Positions 1 through 10,414 of a stretch of DNA of 64,000 nt are shown one piece after another (position 1 is the first letter of the stretch; each line of letters starts with the position of its first letter). Position numbers and translations under genes: made by a program. Where the stretch lies: NCBI RefSeq assembly GCF_021134715.1, contig NC_060024.1:3162001-3226000 (forward strand), written 5' to 3'. The notes beneath the pieces were generated by a model, which saw nothing but the letters and a program-made list of their open reading frames with translations, was not told where the DNA came from and did no database searches. The DNA comes from Daphnia pulex (lineage: Eukaryota > Arthropoda > Branchiopoda > Diplostraca > Daphniidae).

Positions 1-340
1 ACGGCTCGCACTAAAAGTCTTAGGGGTTTCAGCGAGTAGAACGCGAAAGATGAAAACAAAAATGATCCGACAATACGGAAATTCTTCGTCTTTTCTCTTT
101 CTCATTTTTCTCGGCCTATCAAAATGAATCCATTTGAAACGGCGGAAGGAAAGAAGTTTTTCCACGAAGGAATAAACTACTGGACCGGACACTTCCCGTT
201 CATTTTCGCTTATTCCAAACAGCTACATCCAACATCCACTTCGAATCCATTTCTTTCGACCGTTCCTATTTCAGTTGACATCAATTGCTAAGTCCCAGGC
301 TTTCGCCCGAGCGCCGGTGACCGCTGATTCAGATCCCCAA
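1..340 (-). repeat. Degenerate piggyBac untranslated-region fragment
   Basis: This stretch has no credible coding frame. It resembles, in the same orientation, the non-coding 5' region of the two piggyBac copies further right: the block around 135-200 (GGAAAGAAG..., then ACCGGACACTTCCC) can be laid beside 3035-3100 and 47048-47110. It is probably the remains of a third piggyBac copy cut by the window edge. The match is patchy and was judged by eye. Confidence 0.4.
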
Positions 341-354
341 ACTCAGTAAAATAA

Positions 355-3300
355 CAAATTTATACAACATAAAACACTTTATTTAAGCCATTTTTCTTTA
401 TTTAAAAGGACACCATCATGTACACCATTATCAAGCACGTCAAAATCAGAATCATCAGAGGAATCAGATGAAGGATTAATCCCCAAAGGATCCGTTTCGA
501 CAGTTTGGACTGCGATTTCCTTTTCAGGATCGACAGCAAGTACCGTTTCAGCAGCAGCCTTTTTTGGAGTGAGTATCTGATCATCGTGAAATTCCAAAAA
601 GCAGTTTCTTTTCTTGGACAGGCAAAGAAAAATTTTGCACATACTGCACTGAGAGAATGGTCGAGATTCCTTCGTATGACCATTGGGTCTTCTCTCGGTC
701 GTGGCTTGGCACCATTCGCATCGTCCTCTATTCTAAACGAAAATAGGATGATGGATTCCGACACTGAAGCGTATTTCATCTGGCACGCTCAGTCTATCTT
801 TCCTTCTTTCGGCACCGGGCTCTGCTGAAAGTGGAATCTCTTCCATTAATCTTGCTTCTGGAGCATCTCCTTTGCGGCCTATCTCAGCATTCAGCCTGTA
901 AAGTAAAAGAGAAGTAGTCACGCTTCGCTTGAATTCCAAAAGACTTAGAAATCTTTTGTCCTTCAGGAAGGTTTTTCCTTTCTGATTTTTCATCGTCTGG
1001 AAAGAAATTGAACAGAAAATTATTGAAGCTTGGCACTCAATCAATAAAATTTCTGAACTCACCACCAAATCGCAGTAAGTAATCCAGCTATTCACCATAC
1101 ATGTTTCCATGAGGGAGTAAAAGAGACGGTGCCACCATTTTCTTTATTTGCGGTCTCTCTCGTAGTAGGAACGCAGCTGGTTCGCCGTGTCTACACCGCC
1201 CATGTTATCGACGTAATCGCCAATAGCTTTTGGACAAGACTTTGTTCTGAACGAACCATCGCGCTGCTTCCTTTGCACCTTGACAGCCTCTGAGCCGTGG
1301 AAGTTGGAAGCGACCCGAAACGGCTTAGTGTCCTTCCAGATGAAAAGACCCTTTCTTCCCGTTCCTGGTGCACCGCCAAACTTGGCCACAAATTCGTCCT
1401 GCGGAAGGTTCGATTCGTTGACCGTAAAGATAGGTTGCCCCACTCTAGTTTTAAGAATCGTTCCAACCGCATTGATCCCCTTTTTGTCGAGTTCGTCCAA
1501 GAGGGCGATGCTCGTGAAGAAGCGATTAAAGGTTACTACATGTCCCTTCTTTTCCAAGGGCTCGCAAAAATCAAGAACTACTTCTTCCTCCATCGTAAAA
1601 TTGGAATCCTTGGGCGTATTCCGAGGAACGCAACAAGTTCATATCTGTCGACTAAACCTCCAGGAAGCACTTCGCTAGATTGCCTCCCTTCTGGTCTGCC
1701 TCCAAATCTCCTAGATGGTGGATTGCCTTTTTCAACGTAATTCCAGGAGTCTCGGATCCGTTTATTTGTCTATTCTAGCAAAAGATCAAAAGTTTGGAAT
1801 CCGCCAAGCATAGACCAAAAGATGTGGAGAGGAGTATCACCCGGATGGAACTTAGAAAATACGGGGCCCACAGGTTTCTCTGCAGTAAACGGGTAGGAAT
1901 ACTGCCGGTACTGTGGCTCCTGATTCTCATCATCATTTTCTCAGTAATCTTCTTCCACATCAGTCCAATAGCTCACTCCCTTCCAATGCTTGTTGATGGC
2001 TTTATGGTGTGCGATTAATTTAGCATCGGCCTTTCGTTGCATTCTAAGCTTCACCGCATCTGAATTGACATTTTTAGGGGCCATAGATGGATGTCGTTTA
2101 GAAATGCGAGGACCACGATGTCTCAATTTCGCATTGGTCAGTCCGATTTTTTTTTCGAGCGAAGTAACGAGTCACTTCGTCGTCGGCAACTTGACCGTCA
2201 GAAGAGCACCCTACCTTGGTTGTTGACCGGGTCATTCTTCTCCTCTTTTCAGGCGGCGAGTAACCACCTTTAAGATCAGCATCTTGTGCTTTTTTTTTGT
2301 TGCCTTCGTCGAACTATCCGGATTAAAAGCCAGGCGTTCCGCGTTCTAACCTGACGGTCACTTTCCGCAAATTGAACGCTTACTTAGCTTTAACCGGAGG
2401 TTCTTCGTTGGCAGTCTCTTTTTCGGCAATTGCTTCCTCCTCATCAGCCGGCACCTGATCAAGAACCGGATCCCTTTCAGGCGCCAGCTCCTGACCAGGC
2501 TCCTCAACCGGCTCCTCGGCGGCAACCAATTCCTCTACGTTATTTTAAACCTGATGTCCGGTATCAGTATCGATGGACGGCTCTTTATCCCCAGCTTCTC
2601 GTTCCTTTGCCTCTTTTAATTGCTTCCTTTTTAATACGGCGGCGGCGGCGGCATTCTTGGCTGAATTTTTCACCGCTCTCAACTTTGTATATCTTACGTC
2701 TCTCCTTTTACTTCTCGCCATTTTTAATCAATCTGAAAACACAAAATCAAAAAAAAAGAACGATTAGTCTTTGTGAATTCGCCAAAAGGATAACGAATTG
2801 CCTTACGTCCTAAGCCTTATACGACGGTCTTATTATATCATGCAGGGGAAGAACATGCAGGAGTTACCGGGGCTAATTTTTATCCAGCGCCTTTCACCGC
2901 CGTTCGGAGTTTCCTCACGATACAGCAGCAATCAACGCACGGATAAGAAAGTACAAGAGGCTTTGTGTAAAATTTAATTACACGGGCACTAATAGCGCCA
3001 AAACGACTTCAAAATAAATTCATAAGAACCGTTGGACGGAAAGGAGCTTTGCCACGGAGGAAATGAAACTACAACCAACGCCGAACCGGACACTCCCAAT
3101 TCTTTGTCTTCGCTCCATTCCACAAAGCTCCCCGTAGAACAAATTTTCGTCGAGACTACTAAGAACTGTTCGCGCAATTCTTTTTGCCTCTTTCGATTCT
3201 TCGATCTATCCATCTACCGCTTCAAATTCATTTCATTCGACTACACGGACCTGAACGGAATAAAAATAAAATCTACTATCGGTTGGCGGCAATGAGCTCT

Positions 3301-4051
3301 ACCGCGCTGGGAAAAAAACTACATAGAACTGACACTTCCCGTTCTGTTTTTGCTAATTCCCATGGGAATTCATTACAACCACCTCTTCGATTTTCTTTCA
3401 TCCGTATATATTTCTGACATCTCTGATCTTTGTTTTTTTTTAATGAGGAACACAAATAAAACCTCACAATTTCTAAAATCTCTAACCAGGGCGGTTGGTC
3501 GCCTTGTTATCAAATATCTACTAAGCGCCGGCATCACTAATTCTGACTCCTGAAATGCAATTACTAACGAAATGAACCAGACACTTCTGTACAGCCAGCA
3601 CCACACTGGCGTTCTCTCGCTTTCGTATAATTCCAGTGCACGTTACACTAGGAGCTCACCACTGATCAATGCTTGAAAAAATGCCCAACCGCCTGGTGGT
3701 TCAAATCTGTCCGGGCTTTTGATAAATTGCAGCCGCCTGGAGGGACATATCTGGCGGAGACTTTAAAATCCCGACGGTTCGCGATCAAAGTTTCTCGTGT
3801 AGACTTCCATCGGAGCCGCCTGACGTTCCAGAAATGTCCCTACACCAAGAGAATGGCTCGTACGAATCGTTTGAAACTCTTACCCTCGATCTACCGATGG
3901 ACGATTGACAGATGTTGAAAAGGCGATTCAATGTTGTAGGTAGATCATTGAGAAAACAGCTTTAGTGTGAGGCACTTCGTCTGATTTTAATTTCTCGTGT
4001 TTGCCTACTGAAAAGTCGTCAATTTTTTTTGTCCCGACGGTAGATAAAGGG
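355..4051 (-). mobile_element. Decayed piggyBac-type DNA transposon (copy A)
   Basis: This is a minus-strand cut-and-paste transposon relic. It is recognised by a piggyBac transposase pseudogene and by long non-coding similarity to copy B: about 2770-3850 here matches about 46780-47600 there, including the shared run starting GCTTTTGATAAATTGCAGC. The right terminus is well defined. The sequence GTCCCGACGGTAGATAAAGGG ends at 4051 and is followed directly by TTAA at 4052-4055, the target of piggyBac elements. The left terminus is not identifiable and appears damaged. Daphnia is known to carry a piggyBac family (Pokey); membership of that family is an inference. Confidence 0.75.
379..2721 (-). 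pseudogene. piggyBac transposase pseudogene (copy A)
   Basis: This was a DDE-type transposase acting on its own element's ends in the nucleus. The start is the ATG at 2721-2719 (MARSKRR...), followed by a basic then acidic, Pro/Glu-rich N-terminal part up to about 2430. A conserved block (LRHRGPR-like, KADAK..AHHK) lies at 1941-2126, and a C-terminal piece of the catalytic domain at 1144-1593 ends with NMGGVDTANQLRSYY. Around 1600-1630 the protein jumps from ELVAFLGI straight to the late catalytic domain, so roughly 200 codons holding the first catalytic Asp are deleted. The second catalytic position reads FNRFFTS instead of the FDWFFTS seen in copy B, an Asp-to-Asn loss. The cysteine-rich tail (379-790) is frame-shifted. 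It is clearly dead. The product assignment is firm because copy B is nearly collinear. Confidence 0.8.
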
Positions 4052-4129
4052 TTAATCTACTATAACCTTGATTTTCTGTCTCTTTAACGTTTAAAAAATT
4101 ACCGAAGGACATTACCGAAGGAATCTTGT
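4052..4129 (+). repeat. Direct repeat, copy 1 (starts at piggyBac TTAA)
   Basis: A 78-bp sequence beginning TTAATCTACTATAACC and ending GAATCTTGT is repeated almost exactly at 5221-5299, with one extra A in an A-run. This first copy starts precisely at the TTAA that borders piggyBac copy A. Confidence 0.85.
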
Positions 4130-4711
4130 AGTGAAATTCAGAGGGTTTAATGTCTATTATGTTTTTGCATATACGTTTCTTCCCTGAATGACCAATCGTC
4201 ACCAAATTATGTACATAATTCTGTCAAAATTTGATACAGGGCGTAGTGAAATTTTCATTTGTTTTCATTTCTGTTTTAAAAATATAATTTAAGTACTTGT
4301 TACCTAGCTGGTTGCTGAATCCTAGGCAGTGAATTCGCTTTTGTTTGCGTAACCTTCCAACTGTCAGTGCAGTGAGTGCTCAGCAGTGTAAACAAAAAGA
4401 AAAAAGTTTGGATCTTCCTTAGCAAGACAAGTTTTCTGCTATTGGAGTGGAGAGGACAAGGGAAGAAGATATGAAGATATTGTTCTTATTTGATTTGATT
4501 TTTATTGTTCTTGTTCGATTTCGTCTTTATTGTTCTTTTTACTTTGTATTTTCCCACTATTACTTTTTTAACTCTTATGTTTTATTATTAACTCTTTTTG
4601 TTTACTGTTTTTTGTTTGTTTTGTACCACCGATCGCCCACTTCTATTAACCTCCGAATGCTTTTTAGGAGTAATTTTTCAAAAATTACAAACTTAGTTTT
4701 CCTTTCTGACT
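4130..4711. other. Non-coding AT-rich stretch
   Basis: No gene is visible. The right half (about 4470-4700) is a T-rich low-complexity run that may be the body or tail of the adjacent minus-strand SINE-like sequence. The short open frame here is in low-complexity sequence and has no recognisable content. Confidence 0.5.
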
Positions 4712-4780
4712 TGATAGAAATTCGAACCCCGATCTATAAGAGTGGCAGCCCGAGTTGCTAACCATTAGACCACCATTGAC
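4712..4780 (-). repeat. tRNA-Gly-like SINE head or tRNA pseudogene
   Basis: Read on the minus strand, this segment has a tRNA-like A box (TGGTCTAATGGTTAGCA), an anticodon-loop-like CTGCCAC that would carry a GCC (Gly) anticodon, and a B box (GGGGTTCGAATTT). The acceptor and T stems do not pair properly, so it is not a functional tRNA. An A-rich, low-complexity stretch follows on its 3' side (down to about 4470), as expected for a tRNA-derived SINE. I cannot fix the 3' end. Confidence 0.55.
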
Positions 4781-5220
4781 ATATGGGTATAAGGGAAAGG
4801 GTGGGCCGTTTGGTGTGTACACCAAACAATGTAACGAAAGACGAAGTAAAGCTATGGTAATATCGCTAGCGACGCTACTATCGGTATCGATTTCGGAACC
4901 GGTCGTAAAACAATAAGGTTATATGCCTTATTAAAGATTTTTTTCAGCGGTGGTTTAATCAAACTGCTATAAGAGCACATCCATTTCTTTATAGTTTATA
5001 TGTAACTAATAATTTGTCTAATTCCATGTTACTATAGTAATAAATGTTGCTATAACTTAATCTAAACATTAAGTGCGACGTGGGGTGGCGGGGCGAAGCC
5101 TCCGTTACACCTAAATCGCACCACTCATAATATTGACAGATTATTAGTCAATTAGTTATAAAGAATCAATTATGAAAGAGAATAAACGGAAACATAATTT
5201 TCCAAACGTTATAGTATGTA
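4781..5220. other. Non-coding stretch between the two direct repeats
   Basis: No coding frame and no recognised element were found. It is part of the 1.1 kb lying between the two copies of the 78-bp direct repeat. Confidence 0.5.
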
Positions 5221-5299
5221 TTAATCTACTATAACCTTGATTTTCTGTCTCTTTAACGTTTAAAAAAATTACCGAAGGACATTACCGAAGGAATCTTGT
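5221..5299 (+). repeat. Direct repeat, copy 2
   Basis: This is the second copy of the sequence at 4052-4129, in the same orientation and nearly identical. It also starts with TTAA. The similarity stops abruptly after GAATCTTGT: copy 1 continues AGTGAAATTC and copy 2 continues TTTTTGGGGA. Confidence 0.85.
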
Positions 5300-5628
5300 T
5301 TTTTGGGGAACCGAACGTTTGAACCTCTTTCCGGACTGGGTGTATTCCAAAAGTAAGCTTATCTGTAGAGCAATATAATAAAATTATTGCGATAAAATAT
5401 TCTAATAGACATAATAAACAAATTTAAGTTTAAAAGTTTGAAATGTGGCACACTTAATTTAATTGATGCTGTTTAGAAACAAGAGATTTCACTGAAACTT
5501 GCGAAACTGAAAGATAGTGAAAAAAAAAGATTCAGTGGACAAAAAAACTAGAACATGGTTTGGTTTAAAACATATTCGTTATTAAGGTTACCATGAACGT
5601 TGTTGACGTTTGATATTTGAAAACACTA

Positions 5629-6720
5629 GGAGAGAGTGGGGCGATCTGGCATTCCTGTCGGTTGACTCAATTATTTTTTCCACAGGTTAAAAATTGCAAT
5701 AAAAATTTGAAAAATTAGAAGTTGTAGATGTTAATAAGGCGCCTTTAAAACCAAATTTCATGGAATTAAGATGAATGGTTTAGGAATTTTTAAAAAATCG
5801 TCTTGAAATTGGGTCGTTCCACCTATACTTTCCAATCAATTTTATTTTGAGTTTCAACTGTCGGCCGACGGTTATTTCCCGTAAGAAACACATGTGTCAA
5901 ATGACCTCGACGGTATGAGCAACAGTCCTCTCCTTTGATGCAGGGTCCTTGTCCCCCGCAAAGGATTTTGCCCCTTTGCCACAATAATGAATAGCATTTT
6001 GTTCTTTGTTGCAACAAATTTCCATATTTTTTGAAAAATTTGAAACTTTCCACAGTTGTAGATTACTATGTGATCACTCAAATGCGAGTTATCACGAAAA
6101 GGGGGAATACTTTGGCCCGTTTAAGCCGCCATGTTTAAAGCGCAGAAACCCCCGTCGTGTTTCCGTAACCAGTAACTAAATTGAAGCTAATTTTTATACG
6201 TTTTTTAAACACAAAATAAATTTAAAATATTAATAATTGTAGATGGAGGATAAGAAAAACAATAAAAGTAGACCAAAAAAGCTTCCCTACATTACATAAA
6301 TTTTGCTGCAGTAAAATCAATATGTATGAATTAGATTATTTTTCTCGTTTTTAGTTAAAATTATCTACTTTTAGAGAGATAAATCACCAAAAAATTAAGA
6401 TAATTAATAGTAGAATCCGACATAATGTCTCTTCCCGTGGAATCTCACAGAATCTCTGGAATTGTTCTAGAATATCAGAATCTCGTCCACACTCGTCCTC
6501 CGCTCGGCAGTTTCTCGTTATTTAAGAAAAGTGATTGTTATTACCTCGGCATAATATTTAAATTCTCATAAATAATGTGTTCTGTTTAAAAATATTTAAA
6601 AAAATTATTTTCTTCTCAAGTTTTGTGTCAAAAACCAAATTATTCTTGTAATCTTATTATTGATCTGTTAAAAATGAGGTGTGCCAACACCCCCTCCCGC
6701 AACCATCTAGCCCACTCCCC
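5629..6720. mobile_element. TA-flanked MITE, GGGGAGA-type ends (divergent, 1.1 kb)
   Basis: It begins after a TA with GGAGAGAGTGGGGCGATCTGG and ends with CCATCTAGCCCACTCCCC; the inverse of that end gives GGGGAGTGGGCTAGATGG. The ends are imperfect inverted repeats of the same general type as the other GGGGAGA elements in this window, though the right TA is mutated (TC). There is no transposase inside. The small reverse frame near 5823-6081 has no family features. Confidence 0.5.
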
Positions 6721-7126
6721 TCCATACTACAACAAATTTTTCTAGGTTGCACTGGTCTTTCATACAGAACTTCGAATAATTTAGTAACATTGCTTAAACA
6801 AGGTTAATCATAACCTTCGATTCTCGTCGGGAATGGTTCAAATATTCTTTTAAAACTGAGTGTATGTTTTGACCACCCTTTCTTAACTCTCCGTACAGTA
6901 TAGCGTATCTACTAACTTACTTCTTCAAAAATGTGTACGCCACAGGAAATAAAATCATCTATTGTTGTTTTTTGTGTGTGTGTTGTATGTTGGGGGTTTG
7001 CGTTGTTTTCGGGGATTTATAAACCAAGTATTTCAATGCTACAGTCCTCCTTTTGAGGTCTGTCTTCGATTTAGTACCAATAACTTTCCACCAATTTCCA
7101 CAATTTACTAAAATTTTAATAAAGAT
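6721..7126. other. Upstream region of the galactosyltransferase gene
   Basis: No coding sequence. A TG-rich patch (about 6964-7010) and TTTATAAACC near 7017 precede the gene by about 100 bp. The latter could be a TATA-type core promoter, but this rests on sequence resemblance alone. Confidence 0.3.
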
Positions 7127-8308
7127 TTGATGGGGTTCAATCTATTTCAATGTCTAAACCAAAGAAAACAAAAAAATCGACAAAAGATTTGTTTGTTTTT
7201 TTTACGGTGTCTCATTGTACTAATTGGTTGGTTATTTATCAAGAAAATTTCATTTGTGAGGCCAACAAATAAACAAGAGCGACACGTAGTTTTGTGCCTA
7301 CAGGAGAACATAGTTTATATTCCATCAGAGGCCGATGGGATTGTCGTAAAACCAGATGTTAATCCTAACCAATGGGTGACATTTAATGGATCATCACACG
7401 ACGCAAAAAACAACAAACGAATATTCTTCCATGAAACGAGTGGACAAAGTGAGTTGAGTTTGAGACAAAGTTGCGCTGTGGAATCTTCAGCAAAGCACAA
7501 TCCCGATAGAACTATTCAACTATTTGTACGGCCATCAGGAAATTGTGTTCCCAATTTGATCCAAGCTTCACCGAAATTTTTCCCATTACAATTTCCCGCT
7601 TGGTTAAAAGTACTTTCTCGATACCCTAATTTATCAGTTGTTTTCCTAAACGAAGGTCATTACTTTTCTGGAACCCCATTAGAGGATTGGTATCACAAGG
7701 GAGAGTGGCGTAAAAGTCGATTTCATATAGGCCACCTATCGGATTACATCCGAATTTTAACGCTTTACAAAGGAGGTGGTATGTATATGGATATGGACAT
7801 AATGACTCTGAAAACCTTTCAAGGGGTAATGTTTAACAACTACCTGGTGTACGAAAATGCCGAAATGGACACAGTTGGTAACAGCATTATGCACTTCGAA
7901 CGTGGGCATCAGTTAACGCTTGAGCTCATTCGACTACTTTCTGAAGAATACGATCCTGATTCATATGTTTTCCATGGACCAGATGCCATTGCCGAAGTTA
8001 TGAATAGTGTCTGCGGTCTCGTAGCAGGGAATCCTTATTCAAATAAATGTAGCGATGTAAAAATCTTACCTCATCGCTATTTTCATCCTGTTGCTGCGAT
8101 GTTTTCTCACATGATATTTCAGAATAATACCAACTCTGTAAATCGGGAAATTTTTCAAGAAATAAAGAAAAGTTTTGGACTCCATCAGTGGAACTCTATT
8201 TCGCTACATGAAAAAATTGACCTAAATTCTAATCAAATTTTTTCAGTTTTGGCGCGTGAACATTGTCCCCTCACTGTAAGAAGAGCAGTTGATTTTAAAT
8301 ATATTTAA
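7127..8308 (+). CDS. Alpha-1,4-galactosyltransferase-like glycosyltransferase (Gb3 synthase family)
   Basis: A 393-residue intact, intronless frame. The family transfers a sugar from a UDP-sugar to a glycolipid or glycan in the Golgi lumen. The layout is that of a type II membrane enzyme: a basic cytosolic N-terminus, one hydrophobic segment (about residues 21-40), a stem, then a catalytic domain. Diagnostic motifs are IFFHETSG and LRQSCAVESSAKHNP (about residues 99-126), which match the conserved start of the family's catalytic domain, and GGGMYMDMDIMTLK (about 221-234), which holds the DxD metal/UDP-sugar site. The C-terminal part (YVFHGPDAIAEV onward) fits the alpha-1,4-glycosyltransferase conserved region. 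The next AATAAA is at 8818-8823. Neighbours are transposons, so no functional context is available. The exact acceptor cannot be told from sequence; arthropod members may be N-acetylgalactosaminyl rather than galactosyl transferases. Confidence 0.9.
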   Translation: MMGFNLFQCLNQRKQKNRQKICLFFLRCLIVLIGWLFIKKISFVRPTNKQERHVVLCLQENIVYIPSEADGIVVKPDVNPNQWVTFNGSSHDAKNNKRIFFHETSGQSELSLRQSCAVESSAKHNPDRTIQLFVRPSGNCVPNLIQASPKFFPLQFPAWLKVLSRYPNLSVVFLNEGHYFSGTPLEDWYHKGEWRKSRFHIGHLSDYIRILTLYKGGGMYMDMDIMTLKTFQGVMFNNYLVYENAEMDTVGNSIMHFERGHQLTLELIRLLSEEYDPDSYVFHGPDAIAEVMNSVCGLVAGNPYSNKCSDVKILPHRYFHPVAAMFSHMIFQNNTNSVNREIFQEIKKSFGLHQWNSISLHEKIDLNSNQIFSVLAREHCPLTVRRAVDFKYI

Positions 8309-9668
8309 AATTATGGATTGTTTATAAATTAAAATGGCCTTTCTGAACGACATCGAGTGGGTAGCAATTTCTGCCCAAGTGGACCCTACATACCAAACGC
8401 AACGACTGAAAGGTGGTTGACCTTGATCCATAACTTACTTCGTACGTCTTTTGTGAAAAATTTGAAAATTTACAATGATCTGATTCTCTTTAACGTTTTC
8501 GAACACAATGTTTAATGGGTTATCCCACTTATTTTTGTTAACCATACAGAAAATTTGGTATTGAAAATTTTGCATTAGTGAGCACAAGTTTTTATTATAT
8601 TCTGTTTCTATGTTCTGAAATACTTTTAAATCCCGTTGGCATAACAAGATAGGAAAAAACAGCTGATTTTAATGTGTTGGTGATTTTTATAACCTCTGCA
8701 ATTTTAAACTTGATAAAGATTTGAAAATAATAATATGCGAGATCACCCTACTCATATCAGGTGTAATTTCTCTTGCTGTTACGAGAGGTTGGCCCCTTGT
8801 ATTCCATATATGTAAAAAATAAACTATGCAATAATAAAAAAAATTAGATTATGAAAAGAAAACACATTCAAAAATTATTAATTGGGTTGCAGTTTAAAAG
8901 AAAATAAAAAAACAATAAATAAAAAATAACATTGATGAAAATAAATTAGAAATTTTGAAACTTTGGAGAATTGACAGACTAAAAAATGTGTCGTCTGTTA
9001 GCGTTGCATTTTTGGTTTTAAATCTTCTTGATGTAGCTTGTAGTCACTGATTCTTGAATAATGTAAATCAAAAATTTAATCTAATTTCACAATTTGATCG
9101 GTGTTTGATTTGATTGGCAAAATTAAATAATTTTTATTTAATTTGTTATTTAATCGACAAAACGTTTTAAAATAAAATTTGTCTTTACTTGCGAAAAAAA
9201 TTTTGCGGGAACTCTAGCAGGTATTTTAATCCATTTTTATTTATTTCTTGAAAGAATATGAAAAACGTGGTGCAACGGTTAAGATGACCGAGCGAGAGTA
9301 TAGAGGTAAAATTCCGGCGCAGACAATCTTTTTAAAATTGATAAAACAACTTTCGTAGGTGGGGAACTAAGTCCTTCGTACCCCGGGTACTAAGGCTTGG
9401 AACCCGGGGATACGAAGAGATGTTAGTGCCACTAATACTAGATAGCACCCTCTAAGTTCCATTCTCCAGAACACTATTAGAAAAGGGGTGTTAGCGGCAA
9501 AACAGTTAAATTGTTAATTATTAGGCTTTAACTCAAGTTTACATCATTTTAATCGCCCTTAGGTTTATCTGACTTCTCAAAAGTATGTTTTATTTTATTT
9601 TCCGAGACGAAAACTAGGGTTAAAATAAACAAAAAATGATTTTCGTTCGAAGCTCCCGATTAAAGATA
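8309..9668. other. Non-coding downstream region with a GC-rich hairpin
   Basis: No gene is visible; the sequence is AT-rich. Around 9267-9330 there is a weak tRNA-like stretch (GTGGTGCAACGGTTAAG) with no good B box, possibly a worn SINE head. Confidence 0.4.
9374..9417. repeat. Imperfect hairpin
   Basis: CTTCGTACCCCGGGT (9374-9388) pairs with ACCCGGGGATACGAAG (9402-9417), with one bulged base and a 13-base loop. It is GC-rich within AT-rich DNA. Its role is unknown. Confidence 0.7.
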
Positions 9669-10414
9669 GGGGAGCCCGGGGCTATGTGGGACACCTTTTT
9701 CTTACGCTGCCAATTTTTTAAATAGAAGAATTAAGAAAAAGTAAAAGTATAGGAGTGATTCCCTGGCATTTCTTCATATTAAGGAATTTGTTCATGATTT
9801 TTCATAAAATTATTTAATAGTAATTTTTATTAAATGTCAAGAGGAAACAAATGAAGAAAAAAAATTTTATGGTTAAACGGCACAGAGCCAGGGGTAAAAC
9901 GGAATGTAAAACACCATTTTTCTCTGCAAAGGATGAATTAAATTAATTAAAAGACGCACTAATGAAAATGAAATTCATTTCTCTTTCAAAAGTCTTCGAT
10001 CTTTTTTGGTCGTTTACCTGGTAACAGATGGCTGTACCATTTTACCCGGACCCAAACAACATCAAATAAACGAAATTATAAAAAAATTAGGAATACAATT
10101 TTTTATAAAATAAAAATATCACCTTAAACTAGAAAGAAAACCTTATCGAATAGCTTTCTGGGTTTTATAAAAATATTTATAGAAGTATTTAAAAAATGGA
10201 ACACCAAACGTCATAAATTTTTTTCGAATCCCATTCTTTTGTTTTTCCCATAAACCTCGACAAATTAATCAGAATTTCAAGAAACCAATTTTATAGGATA
10301 AATAAAACATCATTTAAAATCCGCTGCATTTATTTAATAATTTTTACAAACTTGTGCATAATAAAATTGCCCAGTACATTTTAGCCCCTAGTCCCATATA
10401 GCCCCGGTCTCCCC
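9669..10414. mobile_element. MITE, family A (copy 1), TA target
   Basis: It starts after TA (9667-9668) with GGGGAGCCCGGGGCTATGTG and ends GCCCCGGTCTCCCC before TA (10415-10416). It is related along its length to 33417-34243: both carry a CTTACGCTGCCA or TTTACGCTGCCA motif near the left end and GTGATTCCCTGGCATTT about 80 bp in. It is a non-autonomous DNA transposon with no coding frame. Confidence 0.8.

Noticed and set aside
5823..6081. Reverse frames of 69-76 residues
   Set aside because: They are inside a non-autonomous MITE with no conserved domain; chance frames.
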